Shown here: positions 8,186-14,647 of the stretch, piece after piece | Numbering within the stretch: the first letter of the stretch is position 1 | How the letters are laid out: the number at the start of each line of letters is the position of its first letter | NCBI GenBank assembly: GCA_024694625.1 | Contig: JAILJP010000032.1 | Span: forward strand, 16,717-80,716 | Length of the DNA: 64,000 nt | Reading direction: 5' to 3' | Source: Lachnospiraceae bacterium | Lineage (GTDB): Bacteria; Bacillota; Clostridia; Lachnospirales; Lachnospiraceae | Notes under the pieces: model-generated | Database searches by the model: none | What the model was told of the DNA's origin: nothing | What the model saw: the letters and a program-made list of their open reading frames with translations, nothing else | Position numbers and translations under genes: made by a program

Positions 8186-8440
8186 TTAAGTCTCCTTCTA
8201 ATATAGATTGATAATGTAATGTTTAAGAAAAGGTAGTCTGATTTTCTTTTACAAAAATCAGCCCTTTTCTTATATATTTTTGATGGATTTCAAGTGTATA
8301 TGAAACCATCTGTTTTTGTATACACTATAGTTTTTGCAAAAAATGCGCAATGAATATAGGTATACAAAATGGGCGCTGGTTTTTGTGCATATATGCATTT
8401 GAGTTGTATATGGAAGGAATAACATAGATTTAGTTTAAAA
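8186..8440. other. Intergenic region between divergent genes, with inverted repeats
   Basis: No gene is visible. It contains a nested hairpin around 8227-8266 (AAAAGG and CTGATTTT pairing with AAAATCAG and CCTTTT) and a GTGTATA/TATACAC inverted repeat at about 8296-8327. Sequence is AT-rich. These may be regulatory sites for the divergently transcribed genes or a terminator for stray transcription. Confidence 0.45.
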
Positions 8441-8469
8441 TTGAAACCTTAAATCCTTGATAGTATAAT
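8441..8469 (+). promoter_or_regulatory. Sigma-A-type promoter for secreted protein gene
   Basis: TTGAAA at 8441-8446 and TATAAT at 8464-8469 with a 17-base spacer. Transcription would start near 8476, leaving a short leader containing the AAGGTGG ribosome binding site at 8479-8485. Confidence 0.75.
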
Positions 8470-8490
8470 ACAGTTCAAAAGGTGGTTTAT

Positions 8491-9807
8491 ATGAAAAAGA
8501 AAACGAATTTTAGAAAATTTATATATGGCTTATTGGTAGCAACACTTGTCCTTTGTGCTTTGCCAATGGTTAATACTTCTGTAGAAGCTGCATCTAAACC
8601 GAAGATTACTTCATTTACAGAGTCAAATGTAAACACTGGTACAAAAATGAAGGTTACATTTAAGGCTTCTGGCACTAAATCTTATAAGGTATGGGTATCT
8701 ACAAAGAAATCTTCCGGTTTCAAGAAAATATCTTACAAAAAGAAAGACACTGGAAAGAATGAAACCTATACAATTAAGAAATGTGGTTCAGCAAAGATTA
8801 AAGAGAATAAGACCTATTATGTCAAAGTAACGATTTATTCTAAAAAGAATTACAAGGGAACAAAGGTTACAAAAACATATAAAGTGTATTCAGCTCCTAC
8901 AACCGCAAAGCTATCTGTATCCAAAACCACAACTTCTGGAGCTACTATTAGTTGGAAGAAAGTGTCCGGAGCTACAAAGTACCAGGTGAAATTAAATGGC
9001 AAGACCTATACTCAAAAAGGATTGTCTAAGGCATATACCAACTTAGGTGCTAATACCAACTATACGGTAATGGTTCGCTCCTACAAGCAGATTAAGGTGA
9101 ACGGGAAGACCGTTAAACTCTATTCAGTATGGAAAACTATTGATTTTGCAACTGCAAAACAGACTACAACGGGAAACTCAACAACAACTCCCGTTGTGAA
9201 GACAGATGTAAATACTACTTACGGAGCTTGGCAGAACATCAAGTCTACTGCAACAGTAAGACAGTCTGCAGAGAACGAGAAAAGAACAGAAGATACGGAT
9301 GTATATAATGGAGTAAATATTCAAGTGTGTGAAAACTGTGGCAGAATATTTTGCGGAAATCAAGCTAGTAGTACACCAAATCATTGTGACGTATGCCACC
9401 CAATCGCTTATGGATTTGGATGTTACAAAATCGGCACTCTAACCACAGAGACCACGCCAGTTTACAACGTAACTACAGAGGATATGAGTGAAGCATATCG
9501 AACTGTAACAACTGTCACATACTATTCTGATGGTACGAGCAAGACTTCTTCTACCACACAAAGATATGTAGATGTGTATGGTACTACACTTCGCACCACA
9601 AGCACTTTGGCAGATGAATCCGAGTGGGAAGTGAACTACACGTATCGGATCAATCAATATTATGCGGAGTTGTTTGATTATGAGAATGGAGAGCCTATTG
9701 ATACAGGCGGCGGATATGGGCTATTCAAAATGAATGGAGATTGGTATTTTGGAAATTTATCTGATTACACCAAGTTCCCTAGCAATGATAATGTAATTCT
9801 CGAATAG
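8491..9807 (+). CDS. Secreted Fn3-type repeat protein with paired cysteines
   Basis: A 438 aa exported protein. The N-terminus is a classical signal peptide (KKKTNFRKF, a hydrophobic core, then a VEAASK cleavage region near residue 33). It is followed by lysine- and threonine-rich beta-sandwich segments; residues about 130-215 match a fibronectin type III pattern (GATISWKKVSGATKYQVKLNG). A Thr-rich linker leads to a segment with CENCGRIFC and CDVCHP pairs, resembling a zinc knuckle, unusual in an exported protein. A Tyr/Thr-rich C-terminal part follows with no sortase motif. Start ATG 8491 chosen for its AAGGTGG site. Probably cell-surface or secreted; ligand unknown. It lies within the mobile island. 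Confidence 0.7.
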   Translation: MKKKTNFRKFIYGLLVATLVLCALPMVNTSVEAASKPKITSFTESNVNTGTKMKVTFKASGTKSYKVWVSTKKSSGFKKISYKKKDTGKNETYTIKKCGSAKIKENKTYYVKVTIYSKKNYKGTKVTKTYKVYSAPTTAKLSVSKTTTSGATISWKKVSGATKYQVKLNGKTYTQKGLSKAYTNLGANTNYTVMVRSYKQIKVNGKTVKLYSVWKTIDFATAKQTTTGNSTTTPVVKTDVNTTYGAWQNIKSTATVRQSAENEKRTEDTDVYNGVNIQVCENCGRIFCGNQASSTPNHCDVCHPIAYGFGCYKIGTLTTETTPVYNVTTEDMSEAYRTVTTVTYYSDGTSKTSSTTQRYVDVYGTTLRTTSTLADESEWEVNYTYRINQYYAELFDYENGEPIDTGGGYGLFKMNGDWYFGNLSDYTKFPSNDNVILE

Positions 9808-9820
9808 GAGAGAATATTTG

Positions 9821-9848
9821 TTGCAATTATGTCGCATCGTGCTATAAT
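9821..9848 (+). promoter_or_regulatory. Promoter of the antitoxin antisense RNA
   Basis: TTGCAA at 9821-9826 and TATAAT at 9843-9848 with a 16-base spacer. No open reading frame follows before the terminator at about 9944, so the product is a short RNA. Confidence 0.7.
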
Positions 9849-9854
9849 GAACAT

Positions 9855-9944
9855 AGAAAAAGTGCTACCGATGACGGTTAGCCTAGATTTATAAGCAAAA
9901 AATGATCGCTCAGTTTTCTAGGAGGGCGGTCATTTTGCTTTTTT
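9855..9944 (+). ncRNA. Predicted antisense RNA antitoxin, about 90 nt
   Basis: The + strand transcript expected from the promoter at 9821-9848 begins near 9855 and ends at the hairpin at 9901-9934 plus a T-rich tract. It is complementary to the 3' part of the oppositely oriented toxin transcript. Its 5' part (9861-9884) folds as GCTACCG / CGGTTAGC and resembles the 5' end of the toxin transcript. The arrangement (convergent RNAs, shared terminator, related 5' segments) is like the par/fst and TxpA/RatA type I systems. Confidence 0.65.
9897..9944. terminator. Bidirectional terminator shared by toxin mRNA and antisense RNA
   Basis: AATGATCGC (9901-9909) pairs with GCGGTCATT (9926-9934) with one G-U, flanked by A-rich sequence on the left and T-rich sequence on the right, so it can stop transcription from both directions. 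It overlaps the toxin stop codon. Confidence 0.75.
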
Positions 9945-10016
9945 ACCTAACTTGTAACCTATGCTGAATGCACCGCATAAAAGCGTTGTTAAAGCACAAT
10001 ATTCTAAGATAGTCAA
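9930..10016 (-). CDS. Type I toxin-like small membrane peptide, 28 aa
   Basis: Read with a TTG start at 10016, the 28 aa peptide has one hydrophobic segment (TILEYCALTTLLCGAFSIG) followed by a basic tail (YKLGKKAK), the form of holin-like or Fst/TxpA-like type I toxins that insert in the inner membrane. AAAGGA lies about ten bases upstream. An ATG at 10035 with a stronger GAAAGGGG site opens a different 30-codon frame overlapping it, which could act as a leader controlling toxin translation. The promoter is at 10136-10164 and the transcript is opposed by an antisense RNA. Peptide identity is inferred from form and context, not from a database match. Confidence 0.6.
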   Translation of the reverse strand: MTILEYCALTTLLCGAFSIGYKLGKKAK

Positions 10017-10135
10017 TTCGCATCAGTCCTTTCATTATATTTCCCCTTTCAACGCCCTTTCATACGAGAAAGGGGATGAAAATTGATAGAAACAATAAAA
10101 GGCTAACCGCCACCGTTATAAGTAGCACCTTTATT

Positions 10136-10164
10136 ATTATAACAAAGTAAAAATCATGTATCAA
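10136..10164 (-). promoter_or_regulatory. Promoter of the toxin transcript
   Basis: On the minus strand: TTGATA (10164-10159), a 17-base spacer, then TATAAT (10141-10136). Transcription would start near 10129 and run through the inverted-repeat copy, the toxin frame and the terminator near 9900. Confidence 0.8.
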
Positions 10165-10178
10165 TAAAATGAGCAAAG

Positions 10179-10206
10179 AAGAACACGTTTATGTGTTCTT
10201 TTTTTG
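10179..10206 (+). terminator. Rho-independent terminator
   Basis: AAGAACAC (10179-10186), loop GTTTAT, GTGTTCTT (10193-10200), then a run of T. It insulates the toxin-antitoxin locus from the conjugation gene downstream. Confidence 0.8.
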
Positions 10207-10308
10207 TGTCCATTTTTAGTTGTAAAAATTGCAATATATTTTGCACTATTTTCAAAAAAATAAGGATTTCGGGTTTACAATAGGGGCAGAAAAAAGGAGG
10301 TAGAAACA

Positions 10309-10719
10309 ATGGAGCAACAGCAACCAGATCAGTATTACATACCAGACAATTATTCAGACGAACATCAATTCCGAGGGATACCTTATAGGAATATCATAGA
10401 AGCGTTAATAGTGGTTTATGTATTCTACAAATTGATACAAGCAACACCATTTGTATTATCCATACGCCTTACAGCAGTTCTAATTGTATGTGGTGGCTTG
10501 GGCGTGTTCTTTTTAATTGGAATTAAAGGAGAAAGCGTGACGCAATTCTTTTTATCATTTTTAAAGTATAGAGAGAATAAAAAGACATATCACCTTAGAC
10601 CAGTAGGATATAAAACAGCGAAAGAAAAGAAACGTGAGGATAAAAATGATAAGTTTAAAAAAGCAATCAAAGGAAGTAAAGAAAAAGTCAAAGAAATCAC
10701 AGGCATCTTCAGAACTTAA
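10309..10719 (+). CDS. Conjugation-module membrane protein (PrgI/VirB3-type)
   Basis: A 136 aa protein starting behind AAAGGAGG. After a short N-terminus containing YYIPDNYSDEHQFRGIPYRN it has two hydrophobic segments (about 30-48 and 55-75) separated by a short loop, then IGIKGESVTQFFLSFLKYRENKK and a strongly basic tail. This matches the small two-helix membrane proteins that sit just before the VirB4-type ATPase gene in Firmicutes conjugative elements. A truncated VirB4-like start overlaps its 3' end here, which supports the assignment. With the rest of the module missing, conjugation from this locus is not possible. Confidence 0.6.
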   Translation: MEQQQPDQYYIPDNYSDEHQFRGIPYRNIIEALIVVYVFYKLIQATPFVLSIRLTAVLIVCGGLGVFFLIGIKGESVTQFFLSFLKYRENKKTYHLRPVGYKTAKEKKREDKNDKFKKAIKGSKEKVKEITGIFRT

Positions 10720-10777
10720 TAACCCAAAAAATGAAGTGGATGAGTTCTTTGGTGATAAGGTGATGTATTATATTTAG
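10646..10777 (+). pseudogene. Truncated N-terminus of a VirB4-like conjugation ATPase
   Basis: A 43-codon frame overlapping the end of the preceding gene, beginning MISLKKQSKEVKKKSKK and continuing NPKNEVDEFFGDKV before a TAG at 10775-10777. Overlap with the PrgI-like gene, the basic start and the short acidic motif are typical of VirB4-type ATPase starts in Gram-positive integrative elements. No Walker motifs follow; the next sequence is unrelated. It probably marks the point where the element was deleted, near 10760. Confidence 0.45.
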
Positions 10778-10828
10778 TTGTTAGAATGTTATTTACCTAC
10801 ATTGATTTATTAATTATAGTAAACTTCT

Positions 10829-10855
10829 TTCATTTTGAGACAATTCATTTTGAGA
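10829..10855 (+). repeat. 12-base direct repeat upstream of nrdG
   Basis: TTCATTTTGAGA occurs at 10829-10840 and again at 10844-10855, separated by CAA. It lies at the junction between the truncated conjugation module and nrdG, and could be a regulator site or a recombination scar. Confidence 0.6.
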
Positions 10856-10881
10856 TTATTGGTTCCTCTATATTTATAATT

Positions 10882-11406
10882 ATGAAGTACAGTACGATTA
10901 AATACAGAGATATTGCAAACGGAGAGGGCGTGAGAAACGTCCTTTTTGTTTCCGGTTGCACCCATCATTGCAAAGGTTGCTTTCAACCTCAGACATGGGA
11001 TTTTGATTATGGCGATGAATGGGAGGAAAACATTCAGGAGGAATTTCTGAATCAATGTGAACCTTCCTTTATTGAGGGAGTGACCTTCCTGGGAGGGGAA
11101 CCCATGGAGGAAGTAAACCAAAAAGGATTGTTGCCTTTGGCAAAAGCCTTTAAGCAAAGGTTCCCGGAAAAAACCATTTGGTGTTTTACCGGATATACCT
11201 TGGAGGATGATTTGTTGAAGGAAGATGGAAAAGCACATTTTTCCACAACGGAGGAGTTTTTATCCCTGATTGATGTTTTAGTGGACGGGGAATTTGTATT
11301 GGAGAAAAAAGATATTACCCTTCAGTTTCGAGGAAGCAGTAATCAGCGTATCCTGGAAAGAAATGATAAGGGAGAATGGGTTACCTGGAGTAAAAAAATG
11401 AGATAA
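10882..11406 (+). CDS. nrdG: Anaerobic ribonucleotide reductase activating protein
   Basis: Radical SAM activase that installs the glycyl radical on NrdD, allowing deoxyribonucleotide synthesis without oxygen. The 174 aa product begins MKYSTIKYRDIANGEGVRN and carries the CxxxCxxC iron-sulphur motif at Cys26, Cys30 and Cys33 (SGCTHHCKGC), with the GGEPM S-adenosylmethionine motif later; length is normal. The start is fixed by family similarity, yet no Shine-Dalgarno is visible. nrdG normally follows nrdD directly; here the upstream neighbour is a broken conjugation module, so the native upstream region was probably replaced. A terminator follows. Confidence 0.9.
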   Translation: MKYSTIKYRDIANGEGVRNVLFVSGCTHHCKGCFQPQTWDFDYGDEWEENIQEEFLNQCEPSFIEGVTFLGGEPMEEVNQKGLLPLAKAFKQRFPEKTIWCFTGYTLEDDLLKEDGKAHFSTTEEFLSLIDVLVDGEFVLEKKDITLQFRGSSNQRILERNDKGEWVTWSKKMR

Positions 11407-11411
11407 ATGGG

Positions 11412-11446
11412 GGCTGTCCGACATTCAATTCGGAGCCTCTATTTTT
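11412..11446 (+). terminator. Terminator after nrdG
   Basis: GGCT and CCGA (11412-11421) pair with TCGG and AGCC (11430-11437) around a two-base bulge, followed by CTCTATTTTTG. Confidence 0.65.
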
Positions 11447-11541
11447 GTGCCCTTTTTGTGCCTCTTTTGTAACCGTTTTGTGTCTTTGGGGATGCTAGAA
11501 TACACACAACAATGTAGGTGTGTATCAAGAGAGGAAGTTTT

Positions 11542-11751
11542 ATGAAACAGCTGAAATATTTTATAAAATTAAGTGTTCCATTTTTCGCAATTGGTATGAC
11601 AGTGGTTGCGGGGGTTGTTCTTTTGTTTATGATGCCTGTTATGGCGCCTTCGATTGTTGCATCCGGGGCAACCGGTGTACCGTCTTACTACATTGTAGCA
11701 ATGGGCGGGATAACTGCATTGCCTTTGATTTATGCGTTGAAGCGAAGATAA
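11542..11751 (+). CDS. Small membrane protein, 69 aa
   Basis: Starts at ATG 11542 behind GAGAGGAAG. The 69 aa product has two hydrophobic helices (about 12-34 and 44-62) separated by a small Gly/Ser/Pro loop and ends in a basic KRR, predicting a two-pass membrane protein. I do not recognise the family. It stands alone between two terminators, upstream of a two-component system, with no obvious partner. Confidence 0.5.
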   Translation: MKQLKYFIKLSVPFFAIGMTVVAGVVLLFMMPVMAPSIVASGATGVPSYYIVAMGGITALPLIYALKRR

Positions 11752-11782
11752 TAGCTACGGGAATTTTATCAATATAGCCGCT

Positions 11783-11816
11783 GGGAGTCTCATTGGAAGG
11801 AGGCTCCCTTTTGTTT
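11783..11816 (+). terminator. Terminator after small membrane protein gene
   Basis: GGGAGTCTC (11783-11791) pairs with GAGGCTCCC (11800-11808) with one mismatch, followed by TTTTGTTTTG. Confidence 0.75.
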
Positions 11817-11925
11817 TGCCGTTTTGCAATTTGAAGGCAATGGTTTAAAATATAGTCATGATTTAAGGTAACTTTTAGGTTAGGGGTATAAGATATTAGT
11901 TACTATACAAGAAAAGAGGGATATT

Positions 11926-12603
11926 ATGAGACTGTTATTGGCCGAAGATGAAAAAGAAATGTCAAACGCAATTGTAGCGGTGTTAAAACATAATCATTAT
12001 TCTGTTGATGCGGTATTTGATGGAGAAGAGGCCCTGGACTATCTTGATACAGAATTATATGATGCAGCAATTTTGGATATTATGATGCCGAAAAAAGACG
12101 GGATTTCCGTTTTAAAGGAAATTCGACAAAAAGGTTTGGACATACCTGTGATTTTACTGACGGCGAAGTCGGAAGTGGATGACCGCGTAGAAGGTTTGGA
12201 TGCAGGGGCGGATGATTATCTTACCAAGCCTTTTGCAATGAAGGAGCTTTTGGCACGAATCCGTTCCATTACCAGACGTCAGGGAGAAGTGAAGGACAAT
12301 ATCCTCACATTTTCCAATTTGAAACTGGACAGGGCTACATTTTTAATGTCTACGGAACAGGATTCCGTACGATTGGCAAACAAGGAATTTCAAATGCTGG
12401 AAATGCTTTTGCAAAATCCCGGCCAGATTATTTCCACCGAACAGTTTATGGATAAAATCTGGGGATATGATTCGGAAACAGAGTTAAATGTGGTTTGGGT
12501 ATATGTATCTTACCTGCGAAAGAAACTTTCCAAAATCGGTGCAAAGGTAAATATTAAAGCAGCCCGTGGTGTAGGTTATTTGGTGGAGACGGAAGATGAT
12601 TAA
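11926..12603 (+). CDS. OmpR/PhoB-family response regulator
   Basis: DNA-binding half of a two-component system, 225 aa. The receiver domain (1-115) has the acidic pair at Glu7-Asp8, phosphorylated Asp51 (AAILDIMMP) and Lys101 (YLTKPF). The winged-helix output domain fills 125-222, ending in the typical VRGVGYLVE-like turn (AARGVGYLVE). Start behind AAGAGGG. The gene overlaps the histidine kinase start by eight bases, so the pair is co-translated. The stimulus is not evident from neighbours. Confidence 0.93.
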   Translation: MRLLLAEDEKEMSNAIVAVLKHNHYSVDAVFDGEEALDYLDTELYDAAILDIMMPKKDGISVLKEIRQKGLDIPVILLTAKSEVDDRVEGLDAGADDYLTKPFAMKELLARIRSITRRQGEVKDNILTFSNLKLDRATFLMSTEQDSVRLANKEFQMLEMLLQNPGQIISTEQFMDKIWGYDSETELNVVWVYVSYLRKKLSKIGAKVNIKAARGVGYLVETEDD

Positions 12604-13849
12604 AAGCCTTCGGAAAAAATTTATAGCGATTACCATGGTTTCGGTTTTTGTTGTGCTTACACTTTTAATCGGATCCATCGATATATTAAATTATTATAAT
12701 GTGCGACAAAACATTTCCTTGGAAATGTCTCTTTTGAAAACCTATGGGGGAGATTTGACCTCCATGAAAAAAGAAAGAGGAATGCGTCCGGAAATGGGAG
12801 GAGAGCAGGGAAAAATCAATTCTGAGACTCCTTTTTCCATTCGATATTTTACGGTGACGTTGAACTCTGACGGTACGGTAGATGCGGTAAACACAAATGA
12901 TATCGCTGCGGTTTCTGAGATGGAGGCGCGCTCCATTGCTAAGCTTTTGCAAAGCAGTGGGAAGACCAAGGGTTTTTATGACGATTATGCCTATGAAACC
13001 ATTACGGTGGAAACTTCTTCGGGAGAAGAGGGAGAGATGTACATTTTCATGAATTGCAGAGAAGAGCTGTCTTCCTTTAGAAGTTTTCGGAATATCAGTT
13101 TGGGGATCAGCTTTATCGGTTTGGTTTTGGTGTTTGTATTGGTGGTGCTTCTATCCAAAATTGCCACAAAACCTGTAGCGGAAAGTTATGAAAAACAAAA
13201 GCATTTTATTACGGATGCTTCTCATGAAATAAAGACACCGCTGGCCATTATTGAAGCGGATACAGAAGTGCTGGAAATGACGGAAGGGGATAACGAGTGG
13301 CTGAAAAGTATTCGAAACCAAATCAGTCGTTTGTCCTCTCTGACGGAGAAGCTGGTATTTTTGTCACGAATGGATGAAGAAAACACGAAGCTGGAAATGC
13401 GGGAGTTTTCTCTATCCCAAACCGTCTCTGAAGTGACGGAATCCTTCCTCCCCGTGGCAAAGGCAAAGGGGAAAGAATTGACAATGGAAATTGAACAAAA
13501 CGTTTTACTTCACGGAAATGAGGGGACGATTTCCCAATGCATTTCTCTTTTGGTGGATAACGCCATGAAGTATTCTGATGAAGTTGGAAAAATATCCGTA
13601 TCCTTGAAGACGGTGGCAAAGAATAAAAAACAAATCAGTGTCTATAATACGGTGGATGAAATTGCCGTTGGAAATCATGATGTGCTATTTGAACGGTTTT
13701 ATCGTTCGGATGCTTCTAGAAGCACCAAAACCGGAGGGCATGGAATCGGTCTTTCTGTGGTAAAGGCGATTGTGAATGCTCACAAAGGAAAAGTGACGGC
13801 AGAAAGTAAAGACGGAACCTCCATTGAATTTCGAATGATTTTGCCTTAA
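12596..13849 (+). CDS. Sensor histidine kinase
   Basis: Partner kinase of the preceding regulator, 417 aa. A first membrane helix lies at about 10-32, an extracellular loop of some 130 residues follows, and a second helix is at about 168-188. No clear HAMP domain separates it from the dimerisation helix, whose HFITDASHEIKTPL places the phospho-acceptor at His210. The ATPase domain shows the N box (LLVDNAMKYSD), and the G-box GGHGIGLSVV. The signal sensed by the Met/Gly-rich loop (MRPEMGGEQG) is unknown. It ends 75 bases before the SCP2-like gene. Confidence 0.92.
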   Translation: MIKSLRKKFIAITMVSVFVVLTLLIGSIDILNYYNVRQNISLEMSLLKTYGGDLTSMKKERGMRPEMGGEQGKINSETPFSIRYFTVTLNSDGTVDAVNTNDIAAVSEMEARSIAKLLQSSGKTKGFYDDYAYETITVETSSGEEGEMYIFMNCREELSSFRSFRNISLGISFIGLVLVFVLVVLLSKIATKPVAESYEKQKHFITDASHEIKTPLAIIEADTEVLEMTEGDNEWLKSIRNQISRLSSLTEKLVFLSRMDEENTKLEMREFSLSQTVSEVTESFLPVAKAKGKELTMEIEQNVLLHGNEGTISQCISLLVDNAMKYSDEVGKISVSLKTVAKNKKQISVYNTVDEIAVGNHDVLFERFYRSDASRSTKTGGHGIGLSVVKAIVNAHKGKVTAESKDGTSIEFRMILP

Positions 13850-13924
13850 AAGAAGACGCTCAAAGTTGCGATGTGTGCTAGAATAGATATGTAAGAAGTA
13901 TTTTTTGCATAGGAGGATGAGGAT

Positions 13925-14407
13925 ATGACATATGCAGAATTGGTAAAACAGGTGAAGAAAAATATCAAGGTTTCCGACAAGACGCTGGCAAAGAATCACT
14001 TCGCTGTGGAGTTTGATATCCAGGGAGAAGGAGAGGGCGCATTTTATGTGGAGTTCTTTGACGGTAAAGTGGATGTGGAACCCTACGAATACTATGATTA
14101 CGATATTCGTATTCGTACCGATGCTGCTACCGCCTTGGAATTAACCGGCGGTAAATTGGATTTTGAGAAAGCTCTTTTGACTGGTCGATTATCGGCAGAA
14201 GGAAAGGTAGACCGACTGACAAATTTGGGACGTGTGCTGAAAAAGGATTCCAAAAAGATTTCTAAAAAAGAAGATCCCAAGAAGATTTCAAAGAAGACGG
14301 AGCCGAAGAAAATTTCCAAAAAGCCTGCTGCTAAATCCATAGGGACAAAGAAAGCTACAAAGGCAATCGGAGCGAAAAAGACAGCCGGACACATTACGGC
14401 AAAATAG
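13925..14407 (+). CDS. SCP2-like sterol-carrier-fold protein with lysine-rich tail
   Basis: A 160 aa protein. Residues 1 to about 105 follow the SCP2 pattern seen in small bacterial lipid-binding proteins (VEFDIQGEGEGAFYVEF, and DAATALELTGGKLDFEKALLTGRLSAEG). Residues 106-160 are an unusual low-complexity tail made of KKISKK repeats and Ala/Lys blocks, like histone H1-type or nucleic-acid-binding tails. Start ATG 13925 behind AGGAGGATGAGG. It ends in a strong terminator. A hydrophobic ligand is inferred for the first domain; the tail might bind nucleic acid or acidic polymers. Confidence 0.65.
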   Translation: MTYAELVKQVKKNIKVSDKTLAKNHFAVEFDIQGEGEGAFYVEFFDGKVDVEPYEYYDYDIRIRTDAATALELTGGKLDFEKALLTGRLSAEGKVDRLTNLGRVLKKDSKKISKKEDPKKISKKTEPKKISKKPAAKSIGTKKATKAIGAKKTAGHITAK

Positions 14408-14418
14408 AATAAAACCAT

Positions 14419-14475
14419 AAAGCCCCTTTTGAAATGTCAAATCAATTTGTTTGATGTTTCGAAAGGGCTTTTTTG
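14419..14475 (+). terminator. Terminator after SCP2-like gene
   Basis: AAGCCCCTTTTGAAA pairs with TTTCGAAAGGGCTT across a loop that itself contains CAAATC / GTTTG complementarity, followed by six T. Confidence 0.8.
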
Positions 14476-14647
14476 TGCTGAAAAGACAGAAGAACCGTCC
14501 TTAAGTATCAGTTGTGTAAAATTAAATGAAAAGATGAAAATTATTCATAGTCCCAAAGGGGAAAATGTGGACGAATGAGGTTGATTTGTACAGAAAAAAT
14601 GATTATGATTCATAATTGTCTCGAAAAAAAGTGACAGGAGGATTGTT

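Larger units (their letters stand above)
9861..10130. repeat. Inverted repeat flanking the toxin locus
   Basis: AGTGCTACC...GGTTAGCCT at 9861-9884 is repeated in inverted, slightly diverged form at 10100-10130 (AGGCTAACCG...GTAGCACCT). Each copy lies at the 5' end of one of the two convergent transcripts, so both RNAs would begin with nearly the same foldable sequence. Confidence 0.75.

Noticed and set aside
8227-8266. Nested hairpin as a definite terminator
   Set aside because: No gene ends toward it: both neighbouring genes read away from this region, so its role is uncertain and it is described only as an inverted repeat.
9943-10035. 30-codon frame with ATG 10035 as the toxin itself
   Set aside because: It lacks the hydrophobic segment plus basic tail; the overlapping TTG frame has it. 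Kept as a possible leader.
10850-10880. TTGAGA and TATAAT as a promoter for nrdG
   Set aside because: The spacer would be 19 bases and transcription would begin inside the coding sequence, after the ATG.
14575-14640. Motility sigma-factor promoter ahead of the chemoreceptor
   Set aside because: No convincing TAAA/GCCGATAA-type boxes could be seen; only an ATTATG/CATAAT palindrome.
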